From: UBA5336 sp038745855
GTDB taxonomy: Bacteria > Pseudomonadota > Alphaproteobacteria > Caulobacterales > Hyphomonadaceae
Direction: 5' to 3'
Length of the DNA: 64,000 nt
NCBI GenBank assembly: GCA_038745855.1
Contig: JBCDLC010000015.1
Location: forward strand, 1 to 64,000
Shown: piece after piece, positions 1 to 7,430 of the stretch
Layout of the letters: every line of letters begins with the position of its first letter
Numbering within the stretch: the first letter of the stretch is position 1
The notes under the pieces: model-generated
Seen by the model: the letters and a program-made list of their open reading frames with translations, nothing else
What the model was told of the DNA's origin: nothing
Databases searched by the model: none
Program-made: the position numbers and the translations under genes

Positions 1-381
1 CCAAGCGGCGCCCCCTTCGACCGCACCCGCATCGAAGCCCTCAAGGCCGCCGCAAAAGTCAGATCCCAAACCTACCCCGGCCACACCCAGCCGAGCGGCC
101 CCATAGACGCCGCTCCCCTCCTGAACCGTCTCGCGGCCCTCAAGGCCCTGATCGACGACCCCGCTGCTCGAGCCCGGCGCCTGGCCTACCATCTCGCCCG
201 CCGCCGCCCCGGCCTCCTCAGGGCACCGCCCTACAGGGGCCCCCACAGCGGCCAACAATTCGGCACCGAACCCGGCGCCCTCCACGACAGCTTCGCCGTC
301 GCCATCCTCGAACAAAGCCGAGCCAGACCCCCACCCCTGGGCCGAGCCCCCAACAACAGCCCCAGAATCCGCCAGCTCTGA
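1..381 (+). CDS. C-terminal part of an unknown protein, cut by window start
   Basis: Frame 1 is open from the first base to a TGA at 379-381, giving 126 residues with no start in view. The visible part is rich in Ala, Arg and Pro, with an Arg/Ala-rich helix-like stretch around residues 54-70 (ARARRLAYHLARRRPG) followed by a proline-rich, disordered-looking tail. I do not recognise a family. The composition is compatible with the basic C-terminal tails of small alphaproteobacterial hypothetical proteins, but that is only an impression. A real gene is supported by the open frame and GC-rich third positions. No function is proposed. Confidence 0.45.
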   Translation, partial: PSGAPFDRTRIEALKAAAKVRSQTYPGHTQPSGPIDAAPLLNRLAALKALIDDPAARARRLAYHLARRRPGLLRAPPYRGPHSGQQFGTEPGALHDSFAVAILEQSRARPPPLGRAPNNSPRIRQL

Positions 382-799
382 AACGAGCCCAATCCGGCGA
401 AATCGGTCGCCCGGAAACGCGGGCGGCTGCCTGAAACTCACGACAAGCTGAAACAACTGCCGAAACGGAGACAAACCCACAGTCCTGAACGCGATCCATC
501 GCGTAGCGAAGGGCGAAAGCCCGAAGCCCAGCGGGCGATCCAAGCATAAAGCCCTGCGCCCGCATCCACGCGGAAACGGAACACAAACCCAAATCAGCGC
601 TCCGTATCGACGCAAAGCGTCGCAAGGCCGACCGGCCGCCGGCGCAACTGCGCCGCCCCCGCGGAGCCATCCGCGAAGCGGATCTGGCGTGAGCGATATG
701 AACCGCCCAAAGCCCGCCGCGAGAATAGGAGAAGGCCCCTCAGTCCTGAACCGGATCCATCGCGTAGCGAAGCGCGAAAGCGCGAAGCCCAGCGGGCGA
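382..799. other. Intergenic stretch filled with short hairpins and one repeat copy
   Basis: No convincing gene is present. The stretch holds several small inverted repeats with GAA, AAA or GAAA loops: GGGC-GAAA-GCCC near 511-522, GACGC-AAA-GCGTC at 609-621 and ATCCGC-GAA-GCGGAT at 669-683. It also contains the first copy of a 74-nt direct repeat (480-553) and most of the second (741-814). The pattern resembles REP/BIME-type intergenic elements, although I cannot name a known family. Confidence 0.6.
480..553. repeat. 74-nt structured direct repeat, copy 1
   Basis: This unit matches 741-814 over 74 nt with five mismatches. It contains two adjacent mini-hairpins, CGC-GTA-GCG and GGGC-GAAA-GCCC. 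The GGGC/GCCC stem here is GCGC/GCGC in the other copy, so two of the five differences compensate each other within one stem. Confidence 0.8.
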
Positions 800-814
800 T
801 CAAAGCATAAAGCC
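741..814. repeat. 74-nt structured direct repeat, copy 2
   Basis: Second copy of the unit at 480-553, in the same orientation. Its 3' end runs over the stop codon (800-802) and last few codons of the CitE-like gene on the opposite strand, so this copy contributes the very C-terminus of that protein. The stem reads GCGC-GAAA-GCGC. Confidence 0.8.
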
Positions 815-1687
815 ATCGATGGCGGTTTGGATCGCGACGAGGCGTTCGGCTTCGGACAGGTGGAGGCGCTCGGTCATCTTGCCGTCGACCTTGATGACGC
901 CCTTGCCGGCATTTTCCGGCTCGGCGAAGGCGGCGATCACGGCTTGGGCGTGCGCGACATCGGCGGGATCGGGCGAGAAGACCCGGTTGCAGGGATCAAG
1001 CTGGCTCGGATGGATCAGGGTCTTGCCATCGAACCCCATGTCGCGGCCCTGTTCGCATTCGGACACGAGGCCCGGTCCGTCGCCGATCGCGTTGAACACC
1101 CCATCGATCGCAACCAGGCCATAGGCCCGCGCTGCGGTCACGGCCAGGGAGAGCGCGGTGAGGAAACCAATCCGGTCAGCGGTCAGCTTGGCCCGCTGTT
1201 CCTTGGCGAGGTCATTGGTCCCCATCACGAAGGCGGCCAGCCGCGTGCGGCCCACCGCTTCGGCAATGTCCTGGATGTTGAGGATCGCCATGGGCATCTC
1301 GATCATCACCCAGAGGGCCATCGTTTCGGGCGCGCCTGCCCGGTCCATGGCCTGGGACAACCGCTCGATATCACTGCCGCCGGTGACTTTCGGGGCAAGG
1401 ATCGCATCGGGTCCAGCGGCCACGGCGGCGGCCATATCGTCGAGGCCCCATTCGGTGTCGAGCCCGTTGATCCGGACCACGACTTCCCGGTTACCATAGC
1501 CGCCCGCCCGCACCGCATCGGCCACGGTTTCCCGGGCGCCGGTCTTGGCTTCGGGGGCAACGGCGTCCTCGAGGTCGAAGATCAGGCTGTCGGCGGCCAG
1601 TGTCTTTGCCTTTTCCAGCGCGCGGGAATTGGCCCCGGGCATGTAGAGAACGGAGCGGCGGGGACGGGGCAAAGCGGGGGATGACAT
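800..1687 (-). CDS. CitE/HpcH-family CoA-ester lyase
   Basis: A protein of about 295 residues in the HpcH/HpaI aldolase and citrate-lyase-beta superfamily, which cleaves or forms CoA esters such as malyl-CoA, beta-methylmalyl-CoA or citramalyl-CoA using Mg2+. The N-terminus PRRSVLYMPG, the SLIFDLEDAVAP segment (acidic metal ligand), VVRINGLDT, ILAPKVTGG, VMIEMPMAI (metal-binding Glu) and GKTLIHPSQL are all characteristic. I chose the start at MSSPALPRPRRS because family members begin just before the SVLYMPG strand; the frame stays open 17 codons further upstream. The 3' end overlaps a repeat unit. No pathway genes lie beside it, so the exact substrate cannot be assigned. Confidence 0.85.
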   Translation of the reverse strand: MSSPALPRPRRSVLYMPGANSRALEKAKTLAADSLIFDLEDAVAPEAKTGARETVADAVRAGGYGNREVVVRINGLDTEWGLDDMAAAVAAGPDAILAPKVTGGSDIERLSQAMDRAGAPETMALWVMIEMPMAILNIQDIAEAVGRTRLAAFVMGTNDLAKEQRAKLTADRIGFLTALSLAVTAARAYGLVAIDGVFNAIGDGPGLVSECEQGRDMGFDGKTLIHPSQLDPCNRVFSPDPADVAHAQAVIAAFAEPENAGKGVIKVDGKMTERLHLSEAERLVAIQTAIDGFML

Positions 1688-1764
1688 GGCGGGACGGCTC
1701 CTCATGAACGCCTGGAGCTTTCCGATGCCCGGGGCCATGCCTCTTGTCTAGGGGCGGGCAGGCC

Positions 1765-2223
1765 TTAGCGCGAGGCTTCCTCGACAATGGCCTGGAGGCT
1801 CGTGGCAACCTGCTCGACGGGCGCCTCTTCCGGGTCGATACCGTAGGCGGCGCTGAGGGCAACGATGTCGGGGTAGACGACCTTGGTGCCTTCGGTGTCG
1901 GTGAAGACGAGGATCTTGAGCGGCAGTTCATGGCCGAAGGCGGGGTTGGCCTGGATGAAAGGGGTGCCAACCTCAGGGTTGCCGAAAATCAGCAGCCGGG
2001 AGGGCGCAAGGGACGCGCCGATCGACGCCGCACCGCCAGCATGGTCGATCACGGAAAACACCTTGAGGGGGCGCTTGCTGACGGCCGCATCAAGGCGCTC
2101 GATCGTGTTCTTGAAGTCATGGACACTTTCGATCACCTTCGGCGCGGGCATCGTTTCAGGCGCAGGAAATCCCGCGCAGGCCGCAAGCCCAAGGCCAAGA
2201 ACTGTGGAAGCAACGGCCTTCAT
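1765..2223 (-). CDS. DUF302-family lipoprotein
   Basis: A 152-residue secreted protein. A short hydrophobic signal ending in GLAAC-A gives a lipobox with Cys around residue 15, so it is probably lipid-anchored. The rest matches DUF302: VFSVIDHAGGAASIGASL, then LLIFGNPEVGTPFIQANP, then LPLKILVFTD and a Tyr-containing C-terminal strand. The family's role is poorly defined. The start at 2223 rather than 2229 is favoured because GAGG then lies about 8 nt upstream. It is divergent from the serine hydrolase at 2339. Confidence 0.8.
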   Translation of the reverse strand: MKAVASTVLGLGLAACAGFPAPETMPAPKVIESVHDFKNTIERLDAAVSKRPLKVFSVIDHAGGAASIGASLAPSRLLIFGNPEVGTPFIQANPAFGHELPLKILVFTDTEGTKVVYPDIVALSAAYGIDPEEAPVEQVATSLQAIVEEASR

Positions 2224-2338
2224 GGTCATATCCTCATGCGCTTGTGCTTGAACCGCCATGGTCCAGCCTCGGTTCCTTAAATACGCTGCCCAAGGGCCTG
2301 TGCCGATTAACGATGGATCACAAACAAAGGAGCGGTCT

Positions 2339-3481
2339 GTGACCGAAAGAGACGAAGCGCTGGTTGTGGAGGGATTTGTGGCGCCGGGCTTCGAGCCGGT
2401 GAGAGACGCGCTGCAAGGCGCTTTGGACCGCGGCGATGATCTGGGTGCAGGATTTTGCGCGATCCTCGGCGGCGAGGTGATCGTCGATATCTGGGGTGGT
2501 CTCGCCGATCGTGAGGGCGCCCGGGTCTGGGATGCGCAGACCCTGGTGCCGATCTTCTCAACGACCAAGGGCATCGCTGCGCTAGTCATTGCGGTCGCCA
2601 TCGACCGGTCGGGCGGTGCGGTGAGCTATGATACGCCCGTCGCCGACATTTGGCCGGCTTTTGGTGCGGCTGGGAAAGACAGGATCACGATCGGAGAAGC
2701 GCTCTCCCACCAGGCGGGCTTGCCGGGTTTTCCAGCCGCGATCGACCCGGAGCTGTGGCTCGATCCGCCGGCCTTGGCCGAAGCGCTGGCCGCGCTTCCG
2801 CCCCAGTGGGAACCGGGCACAGCCCATGGCTATCATCCCCTGACCTGGGGCTATATCGCCGGAGAGCTTGCCCGCCGCATTGATGGCCGAAGCCTTGGGA
2901 CGATCCTTCGGGAGGTGTTCTGTGCGCCGCTGGATATCGACTTCGCCATCGGCCTGCCAGACCATGAGCATGGCCGAGTGGCGAGCATTGAGCGGCCGAA
3001 GGCGCTTCCCAATATGGGCCCGCTCAACGCCCACAAGCGGACGGCGTTCCTCACGAAATGGGCCGCTCCTAAACGCGGGGGGGCGGCTTGGCGTCGGATC
3101 GAGATCCCGTCGGCAAACGGGCACGGCACCGCCAAGTCCGTGGCCCAGCTTTATGGGCTTTATGCCAATGGCGGCCAATGGGAGGGCAGCGCTCTGATCG
3201 GCGAAGCGACATTTGCAGCACTCACCGAACAGCGCACAATTGGAGAGGATCTCGTGCTGCCATTCGCCACCGCGTTTGCAGCCGGTGTGATGCGGAACAA
3301 TCTCCGCCTCTATGGGCCGGGAACCAAAACGCTCGCCCATTCAGGATGGGGCGGATCGATGGCGCTCGGTGATCCGGATATCGGCCTCTCTGCGGCCTAT
3401 GTGATGAACCGACAATCGCACCATCTGCAGGGTGATCCGCGCGCCAGACGCCTTGTCGACACACTCTATGGCTGCCTGTAG
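2339..3481 (+). CDS. Beta-lactamase-family serine hydrolase (EstB/class C-like)
   Basis: A 380-residue hydrolase of the serine beta-lactamase/penicillin-binding-protein fold, typically an esterase or D-amino-acid peptidase in this branch. The catalytic tetrad S74-T-T-K77 (SxxK) follows VPIFS. Y165 in GYHPLTWGY fits the second motif (Tyr general base), and H334-S-G replaces the KTG motif, as is usual in esterase-like members. No signal peptide is seen, so a cytoplasmic location is likely. The start is a GTG at 2339, chosen because AAAGGAG sits at 2326-2332; an upstream ATG at 2258 has no such site. Substrate is unknown. Confidence 0.85.
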   Translation: MTERDEALVVEGFVAPGFEPVRDALQGALDRGDDLGAGFCAILGGEVIVDIWGGLADREGARVWDAQTLVPIFSTTKGIAALVIAVAIDRSGGAVSYDTPVADIWPAFGAAGKDRITIGEALSHQAGLPGFPAAIDPELWLDPPALAEALAALPPQWEPGTAHGYHPLTWGYIAGELARRIDGRSLGTILREVFCAPLDIDFAIGLPDHEHGRVASIERPKALPNMGPLNAHKRTAFLTKWAAPKRGGAAWRRIEIPSANGHGTAKSVAQLYGLYANGGQWEGSALIGEATFAALTEQRTIGEDLVLPFATAFAAGVMRNNLRLYGPGTKTLAHSGWGGSMALGDPDIGLSAAYVMNRQSHHLQGDPRARRLVDTLYGCL

Positions 3482-3589
3482 GAGGCTTTCACCAACGGCT
3501 GTGCCAGGCCCGAGAGGGGGTTCGACAGATCGGCCCCGAAGAATGAGTGACACCGAACGCAGCGTGCCAGAAGCAAGGAGCCGGTCGCC

Positions 3590-5146
3590 GTGGACCCTGA
3601 CATCGAGAACCCGCCTGTGTTGAAAGAGTGCGTCGTGGTCGACGGGCAGGAATTCTGCCGCCCGGTCGAGCCAACCAGCGACGCACAAGCGCCCGCACCG
3701 CTGGAAACGGAGGCCGGTGGCGCCGGCGGCGGTGTCTCTGACATGGTGCAGTCCTGGCTGGACCGGGTCCTCGCTGACCCGTGGGGCTGGCTCCAGACGC
3801 ACGTGCTGACGCCCGACGTGCTGATCGCTGCGTCGGTCCAGGCGGGTGCCATAGTCGGTGCCCTGTTCCTCGGCATGCTACTGACCGCGCCGGCAAAGCG
3901 TCTCCTGAACCTTGGACTGTCCAAGCTTCCGGAGGGGGTCCGTTCCATCGTGGAAGCGCCGCTGCCGAAACTGGTCCTTCCAGCCGCCTGGGCAGGCACG
4001 CTCTGGATCGCAACCACCGTCGTCCAGGCCTCGGGACAGCCCGGCGCAGCGGTTCGGATCGCAGCGTCCCTCGGCACGGCCTGGCTCATGATCAAGACAG
4101 CGACCCTGTTCGTGCCAGAAGGGCTCCGAAAGCCGATAACCTGGCTCGCGCTGGCCATCGCAGCCCTCAACGCTTTCGGTGTCCTCGATGATGTGATCGC
4201 ATGGAGCTACACAATCGGCCCGGTCTTCGGGGGCCGCACGATCAACCCGCCCTTCCTCATTCAGGCGGTGATTACAGCTGGTGTGTTCCTGTTTGCGGCC
4301 AGCTGGCTGTCGAAAAAGCTGAAGACCCGTGTGGAGACCCTGCCCCAAGTCGAGCCCAGCCTCCGCATTCTCCTGTCGAACGCGCTGCAAATCGGCCTGT
4401 TCTTCGCCGCTGCAATCCTGACTCTCGCGGGCCTGTCGATCCCGCTTTCGGGACTCGCTGTGCTCGGCGGTGCCATCGGTGTGGGCCTTGGTTTCGGCAT
4501 GCAGCAGATCGTTGCGAATTTCATTTCGGGCGTCATCCTGTTGACCGACCGGTCGATCAAACCGGACGATGTGATCGAGGTGGACGAGACCTATGGCGTC
4601 GTGAAATCCCTGGGCCTGCGATATGCGTCTGTTGTGACCCGGGACGGTAAGGAGCACTTGATCCCGAACGAACAGCTCATCACCGACAAGGTCGTCAATT
4701 GGAGCTATTCAGATCGCCAGGTGCGGATCAAACGCCGGCTGCGAGTGGAGTACGAAACCGACCTTCGCCTGGCCTGCCAACTGGTCGCCCAGGGCGCAGA
4801 GGAGACGCCCCGCGTTCTTTCTGACCCGGCGCCGAAATGCCTGGTCATGGAATTCGGTGAGGAAGCGGTCGAGATCGAGGCGCGGTTCTGGATCGATGAC
4901 CCTCAAAACGGGGTCAATAATGTGGGCTCGGCGGTCATGCTCAATGTCTGGGACAAGTTCCAGGCCCACGGCATCGACATCCCACTCCGCCATGAGGATG
5001 TGTTGATTACGCCAGGATCGACATTGAAGGTGGAAATGGTTCGCCAGAAACGGACGAACGGATCAGGCGAACACAAACAAGCCCACGAAGATCGCGAGCG
5101 GGACAATCAGCGCGCCGAACAGGTTGCGGGCAAAGACATAGCGTGA
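3590..5146 (+). CDS. MscS-family mechanosensitive ion channel
   Basis: A 518-residue inner-membrane channel that should open under membrane tension and release solutes. After an N-terminal soluble segment of about 70 residues there are several hydrophobic helices. The pore-lining helix is GGAIGVGLGFGMQQIVANF near residues 293-312, followed by the beta domain (DRSIKPDDVIEVDETYGVV) and the alpha/beta cytoplasmic vestibule including LIPNEQLI. The start is a GTG with AAGGAG at 3575-3580. The last 84 nt overlap the convergent gene ending at 5063, and the charged tail after residue 480 comes from this overlap. Confidence 0.9.
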   Translation: MDPDIENPPVLKECVVVDGQEFCRPVEPTSDAQAPAPLETEAGGAGGGVSDMVQSWLDRVLADPWGWLQTHVLTPDVLIAASVQAGAIVGALFLGMLLTAPAKRLLNLGLSKLPEGVRSIVEAPLPKLVLPAAWAGTLWIATTVVQASGQPGAAVRIAASLGTAWLMIKTATLFVPEGLRKPITWLALAIAALNAFGVLDDVIAWSYTIGPVFGGRTINPPFLIQAVITAGVFLFAASWLSKKLKTRVETLPQVEPSLRILLSNALQIGLFFAAAILTLAGLSIPLSGLAVLGGAIGVGLGFGMQQIVANFISGVILLTDRSIKPDDVIEVDETYGVVKSLGLRYASVVTRDGKEHLIPNEQLITDKVVNWSYSDRQVRIKRRLRVEYETDLRLACQLVAQGAEETPRVLSDPAPKCLVMEFGEEAVEIEARFWIDDPQNGVNNVGSAVMLNVWDKFQAHGIDIPLRHEDVLITPGSTLKVEMVRQKRTNGSGEHKQAHEDRERDNQRAEQVAGKDIA

Positions 5147-5482
5147 CAGCCATCGGTCGCGCGCTGCATCGTCATAGGGCTCGACATGGGTAATGTGGTC
5201 GACGCTTGCGCCAGAAACGCGGGTCTCGTCGGTGACCCGCTCTTCAAAGGTGACGCCAATCAGGTTGGTGCCAATGAAGAAGGTGCCTCCAAAGACGAGA
5301 CTGCCCCAAGCCGCAGCAATAACGGTTGGGAACGGCTCAAAATTGAAGAGCGCGCCGAACAACCAGAGGACAAAGGGCACCGCTCCGATGCCCAGAAGGG
5401 CCGACGCGACCCAAAGCCGCGTGAGCCTATCCGTCGGCAGCGGGGCGTTTTGCAGCGGGGTGGGCCCGCCCCTCGGCGTCAC
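5063..5482 (-). CDS. Small integral membrane protein
   Basis: A protein of about 139 residues with three apparent hydrophobic segments: WVASALLGIGAVPFVLWLFG, VIAAAWGSLVFGGTFFIG and NLFGALIVPLAIFVGLFVF at the very C-terminus. The best start is a GTG at 5482, four bases beyond the stop of the upstream secreted protein, suggesting co-transcription. The SD is weak, so the first 10-20 residues are uncertain. Its 3' end overlaps the mscS-like gene by 84 nt in a convergent arrangement. I do not recognise a family. Confidence 0.6.
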   Translation of the reverse strand: MTPRGGPTPLQNAPLPTDRLTRLWVASALLGIGAVPFVLWLFGALFNFEPFPTVIAAAWGSLVFGGTFFIGTNLIGVTFEERVTDETRVSGASVDHITHVEPYDDAARDRWLSRYVFARNLFGALIVPLAIFVGLFVFA

Positions 5483-5486
5483 GGCG

Positions 5487-5978
5487 CTACTGTGCTTCCA
5501 GCGATCGCGCCATGCGGCGGGCGAACTGTCTGCTCGCGCGGCGGGCATCCGTCCAGGTGCCGTTGCCGATCACTTCGCGAATGTCGTTTTCGAACCAATC
5601 ATATTCGACCTCGGCAATCACGGCCCCTGACGCGTCGTAGGCAATGGCCGAAAAATCAGCTCCGCCGATGGAGATTGACCGCGCAAAATCGAGACTGGGT
5701 TCTGCGCTGAGCTGTTGTTGGGTCGGGCGATTTGGCTTCGCGTCATTGATGGTGACATCAACGCGGTCCACCTCGACACCTTCCTTTGCGAAGGCGTTTT
5801 CCAGGCGATCGGTGACGTATTCGGCAAGCCGCTCGCCTTCACGTTCACCGAATTCATCGGAGAGCTTTTCTTCGAACGCGTCGGAATAACCCACAGTGAT
5901 GGCGGTTGCTTGGGCAGTGGCGGGCGCAAACACTAACATGGCCGTAATGGCCGACGCGAAAGCGATGGTTTTGGTCAT
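5487..5978 (-). CDS. Secreted protein of unknown function
   Basis: A 163-residue protein with a clear signal peptide (KTIAFASAITAMLVFAPATAQA, cleavage near residue 25). The mature part is charged and mixed alpha/beta, including FGEREGERLAEYVTDRLENA and a later ARRASRQFARRMA helix. AAAAGGAGCGC lies just upstream of the chosen ATG. The fold may resemble small periplasmic proteins that act on or bind envelope components, but I see no catalytic signature and assign no function. It is followed immediately by the small membrane protein ending at 5063. Confidence 0.7.
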   Translation of the reverse strand: MTKTIAFASAITAMLVFAPATAQATAITVGYSDAFEEKLSDEFGEREGERLAEYVTDRLENAFAKEGVEVDRVDVTINDAKPNRPTQQQLSAEPSLDFARSISIGGADFSAIAYDASGAVIAEVEYDWFENDIREVIGNGTWTDARRASRQFARRMARSLEAQ

Positions 5979-6095
5979 GGGTGAGCGCTCCTTTTTGCCT
6001 ATGACACAGATAGGCATCGCGCTGCCTGAAGCAAAGCTGAACACACGGTCACAACTTGGTTTCCGGCCCCGAGAGGGCGCTCAAGAGCCGTGTCG

Positions 6096-6326
6096 TTACC
6101 GCTCCTTATCGTCCACTTCTTCTTCGCCTCCACCGGGAATGACTGCACCGGCGACAGCACCCGTGGCGTTCACAGCCCCCTCGGCGACCTCGCCCGTGGC
6201 CCGAACGGCGCCCTCTGCCACATCGCCGGCAACGCGGGCGGTGGTGACCACCAGACAGCTGCCAAGGGGGGCGAGTCCAATGGCGAGGACAACGGAGTAA
6301 AGGAGGGCGCGGATGGCTCGGGTCAT
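6096..6326 (-). CDS. Small lipoprotein
   Basis: A 76-residue protein with a signal segment LLYSVVLAIGLAPLGSC that provides a lipobox (LGSC, Cys near residue 24). The mature part is an Ala/Gly/Val-rich amphipathic stretch with repeats of the type VAxGAVxATGE and ends in an acidic tail. Such proteins sit on the outer membrane of Alphaproteobacteria, but no specific role can be read. It follows the pirin gene on the same strand after about 70 nt. Confidence 0.65.
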   Translation of the reverse strand: MTRAIRALLYSVVLAIGLAPLGSCLVVTTARVAGDVAEGAVRATGEVAEGAVNATGAVAGAVIPGGGEEEVDDKER

Positions 6327-6396
6327 GCCCCTGCCTTGCCGCACCCTCCGGCGCGATTCAAGGTCGCTCTTTTCGCCCGTCGCCGCGACGACGCCA

Positions 6397-7095
6397 TCAA
6401 ACGGTGTCGACGAAGACAAGCTCGGCGTCCTCGACGCCTTCGATGGAAAGCGCCGTACCCCCGGAGACTGCGGCGCCATCCCGCGCTTCCAGCACCTCGC
6501 CATCTATGCGGACAGATCCTGCCGCCAGAACAAGGTAGCCATGCCGTCCGGCCGGCAGGTCATAGGTCAGTGTTTCTCCGGCCGTCAGGGTGGCGCCGAG
6601 CACCCGGGCGTCCTGATTGATATCGAGGGCGCCGTCATCGGCCGACCGCCCCGATGCAAGGATCGCCCATTCATTGGCGCGGTCCCCCTTCGGAAAAGCC
6701 TTGGCACCCCATTTTGGCGCGCCACCGGGCGTGCGGGGCTCGATCCAGAGTTGGAATATCTGGGTGGTCTCGGGCTCCTCGTTCCATTCGGCATGGCGGA
6801 TCCCGTCACCGGCACTCATCACCTGTACGTCGCCGGCTTCGGTGCGGCCGCGGTTTCCCATCGAATCCTCATGGGTAATCGCGCCCTTCCGAACGTAGGT
6901 GATAATTTCCATCGACTGGTGACCGTGGGGAGGAAACCCCTGGTTCGGCTGGATGGTATCATCATTCCAGACCCTGAGCTTGCCCTCGCCCATCCGGTTC
7001 GGATCGGAATAGTGGGAGAAGGAAAAATGATAGTGCGCCTTAAGCCAGTCATTCTGGAACTGTCCCAGGTCTTCGAAACGTCTGATGTCGATCAT
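6397..7095 (-). CDS. Pirin-family bicupin protein
   Basis: A 232-residue bicupin of the pirin/YhhW family, iron-binding proteins, some with quercetin 2,3-dioxygenase activity. The metal site is seen in FPPHGHQSMEIITYV (two His) and in GIRHAEWN with the preceding GDVQVMSAGDG. The C-terminal cupin includes DLPAGRHGYLVLAAGSV. AGGAG lies about 9 nt before the chosen ATG, and the frame is open a further 46 codons upstream without an SD. It is divergent from the large beta-propeller gene. The physiological substrate is not evident. Confidence 0.88.
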   Translation of the reverse strand: MIDIRRFEDLGQFQNDWLKAHYHFSFSHYSDPNRMGEGKLRVWNDDTIQPNQGFPPHGHQSMEIITYVRKGAITHEDSMGNRGRTEAGDVQVMSAGDGIRHAEWNEEPETTQIFQLWIEPRTPGGAPKWGAKAFPKGDRANEWAILASGRSADDGALDINQDARVLGATLTAGETLTYDLPAGRHGYLVLAAGSVRIDGEVLEARDGAAVSGGTALSIEGVEDAELVFVDTV

Positions 7096-7430
7096 GGTCT
7101 TGCTCCTGTTCGTCGTGTTTGCGTTGAACGGGGAGATGGTGACCGATGGGCCTGCGATTAGCGCACAAATCTGAACGACATTGTTTCCGCAATGGAAATA
7201 GAGCCTACCACGCGAGAATGGTACGGTGATCACCGCGTTCAGGTGAAGCGACGGGAGTGGGTGTCTGTAATTTCATTCATCATTGTTTTCACTCATTAAA
7301 ATCCGTTATCTATTTGAGATGTAACTGTCATGGCACCACGGACAGGCGTTAGCTCCACCCTTATCGGAGCGGGTGCTGGTCACGTGAAAATACCCGGCAA
7401 GCTTGCTCCATCACGGTTTGGAGCGTTCCC
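7096..7430. other. Divergent intergenic region, AT-rich in the middle
   Basis: No gene is supported. The segment from about 7260 to 7330 is clearly more AT-rich than its surroundings and carries a candidate sigma-70-type promoter facing the beta-propeller gene. Confidence 0.5.
7283..7312 (+). promoter_or_regulatory. Candidate promoter for the beta-propeller gene
   Basis: TTGTTT (7283-7288) and TATCTA (7307-7312) are separated by 18 nt within an AT-rich patch about 120 nt before the ATG at 7431. The match is by eye and moderate. Confidence 0.3.

Noticed and set aside
689..1684. 331-residue plus-strand frame opposite the CitE-like gene
   Set aside because: His/Gly-rich shadow of the GC-rich antisense frame; the minus-strand protein matches a known family over its full length.
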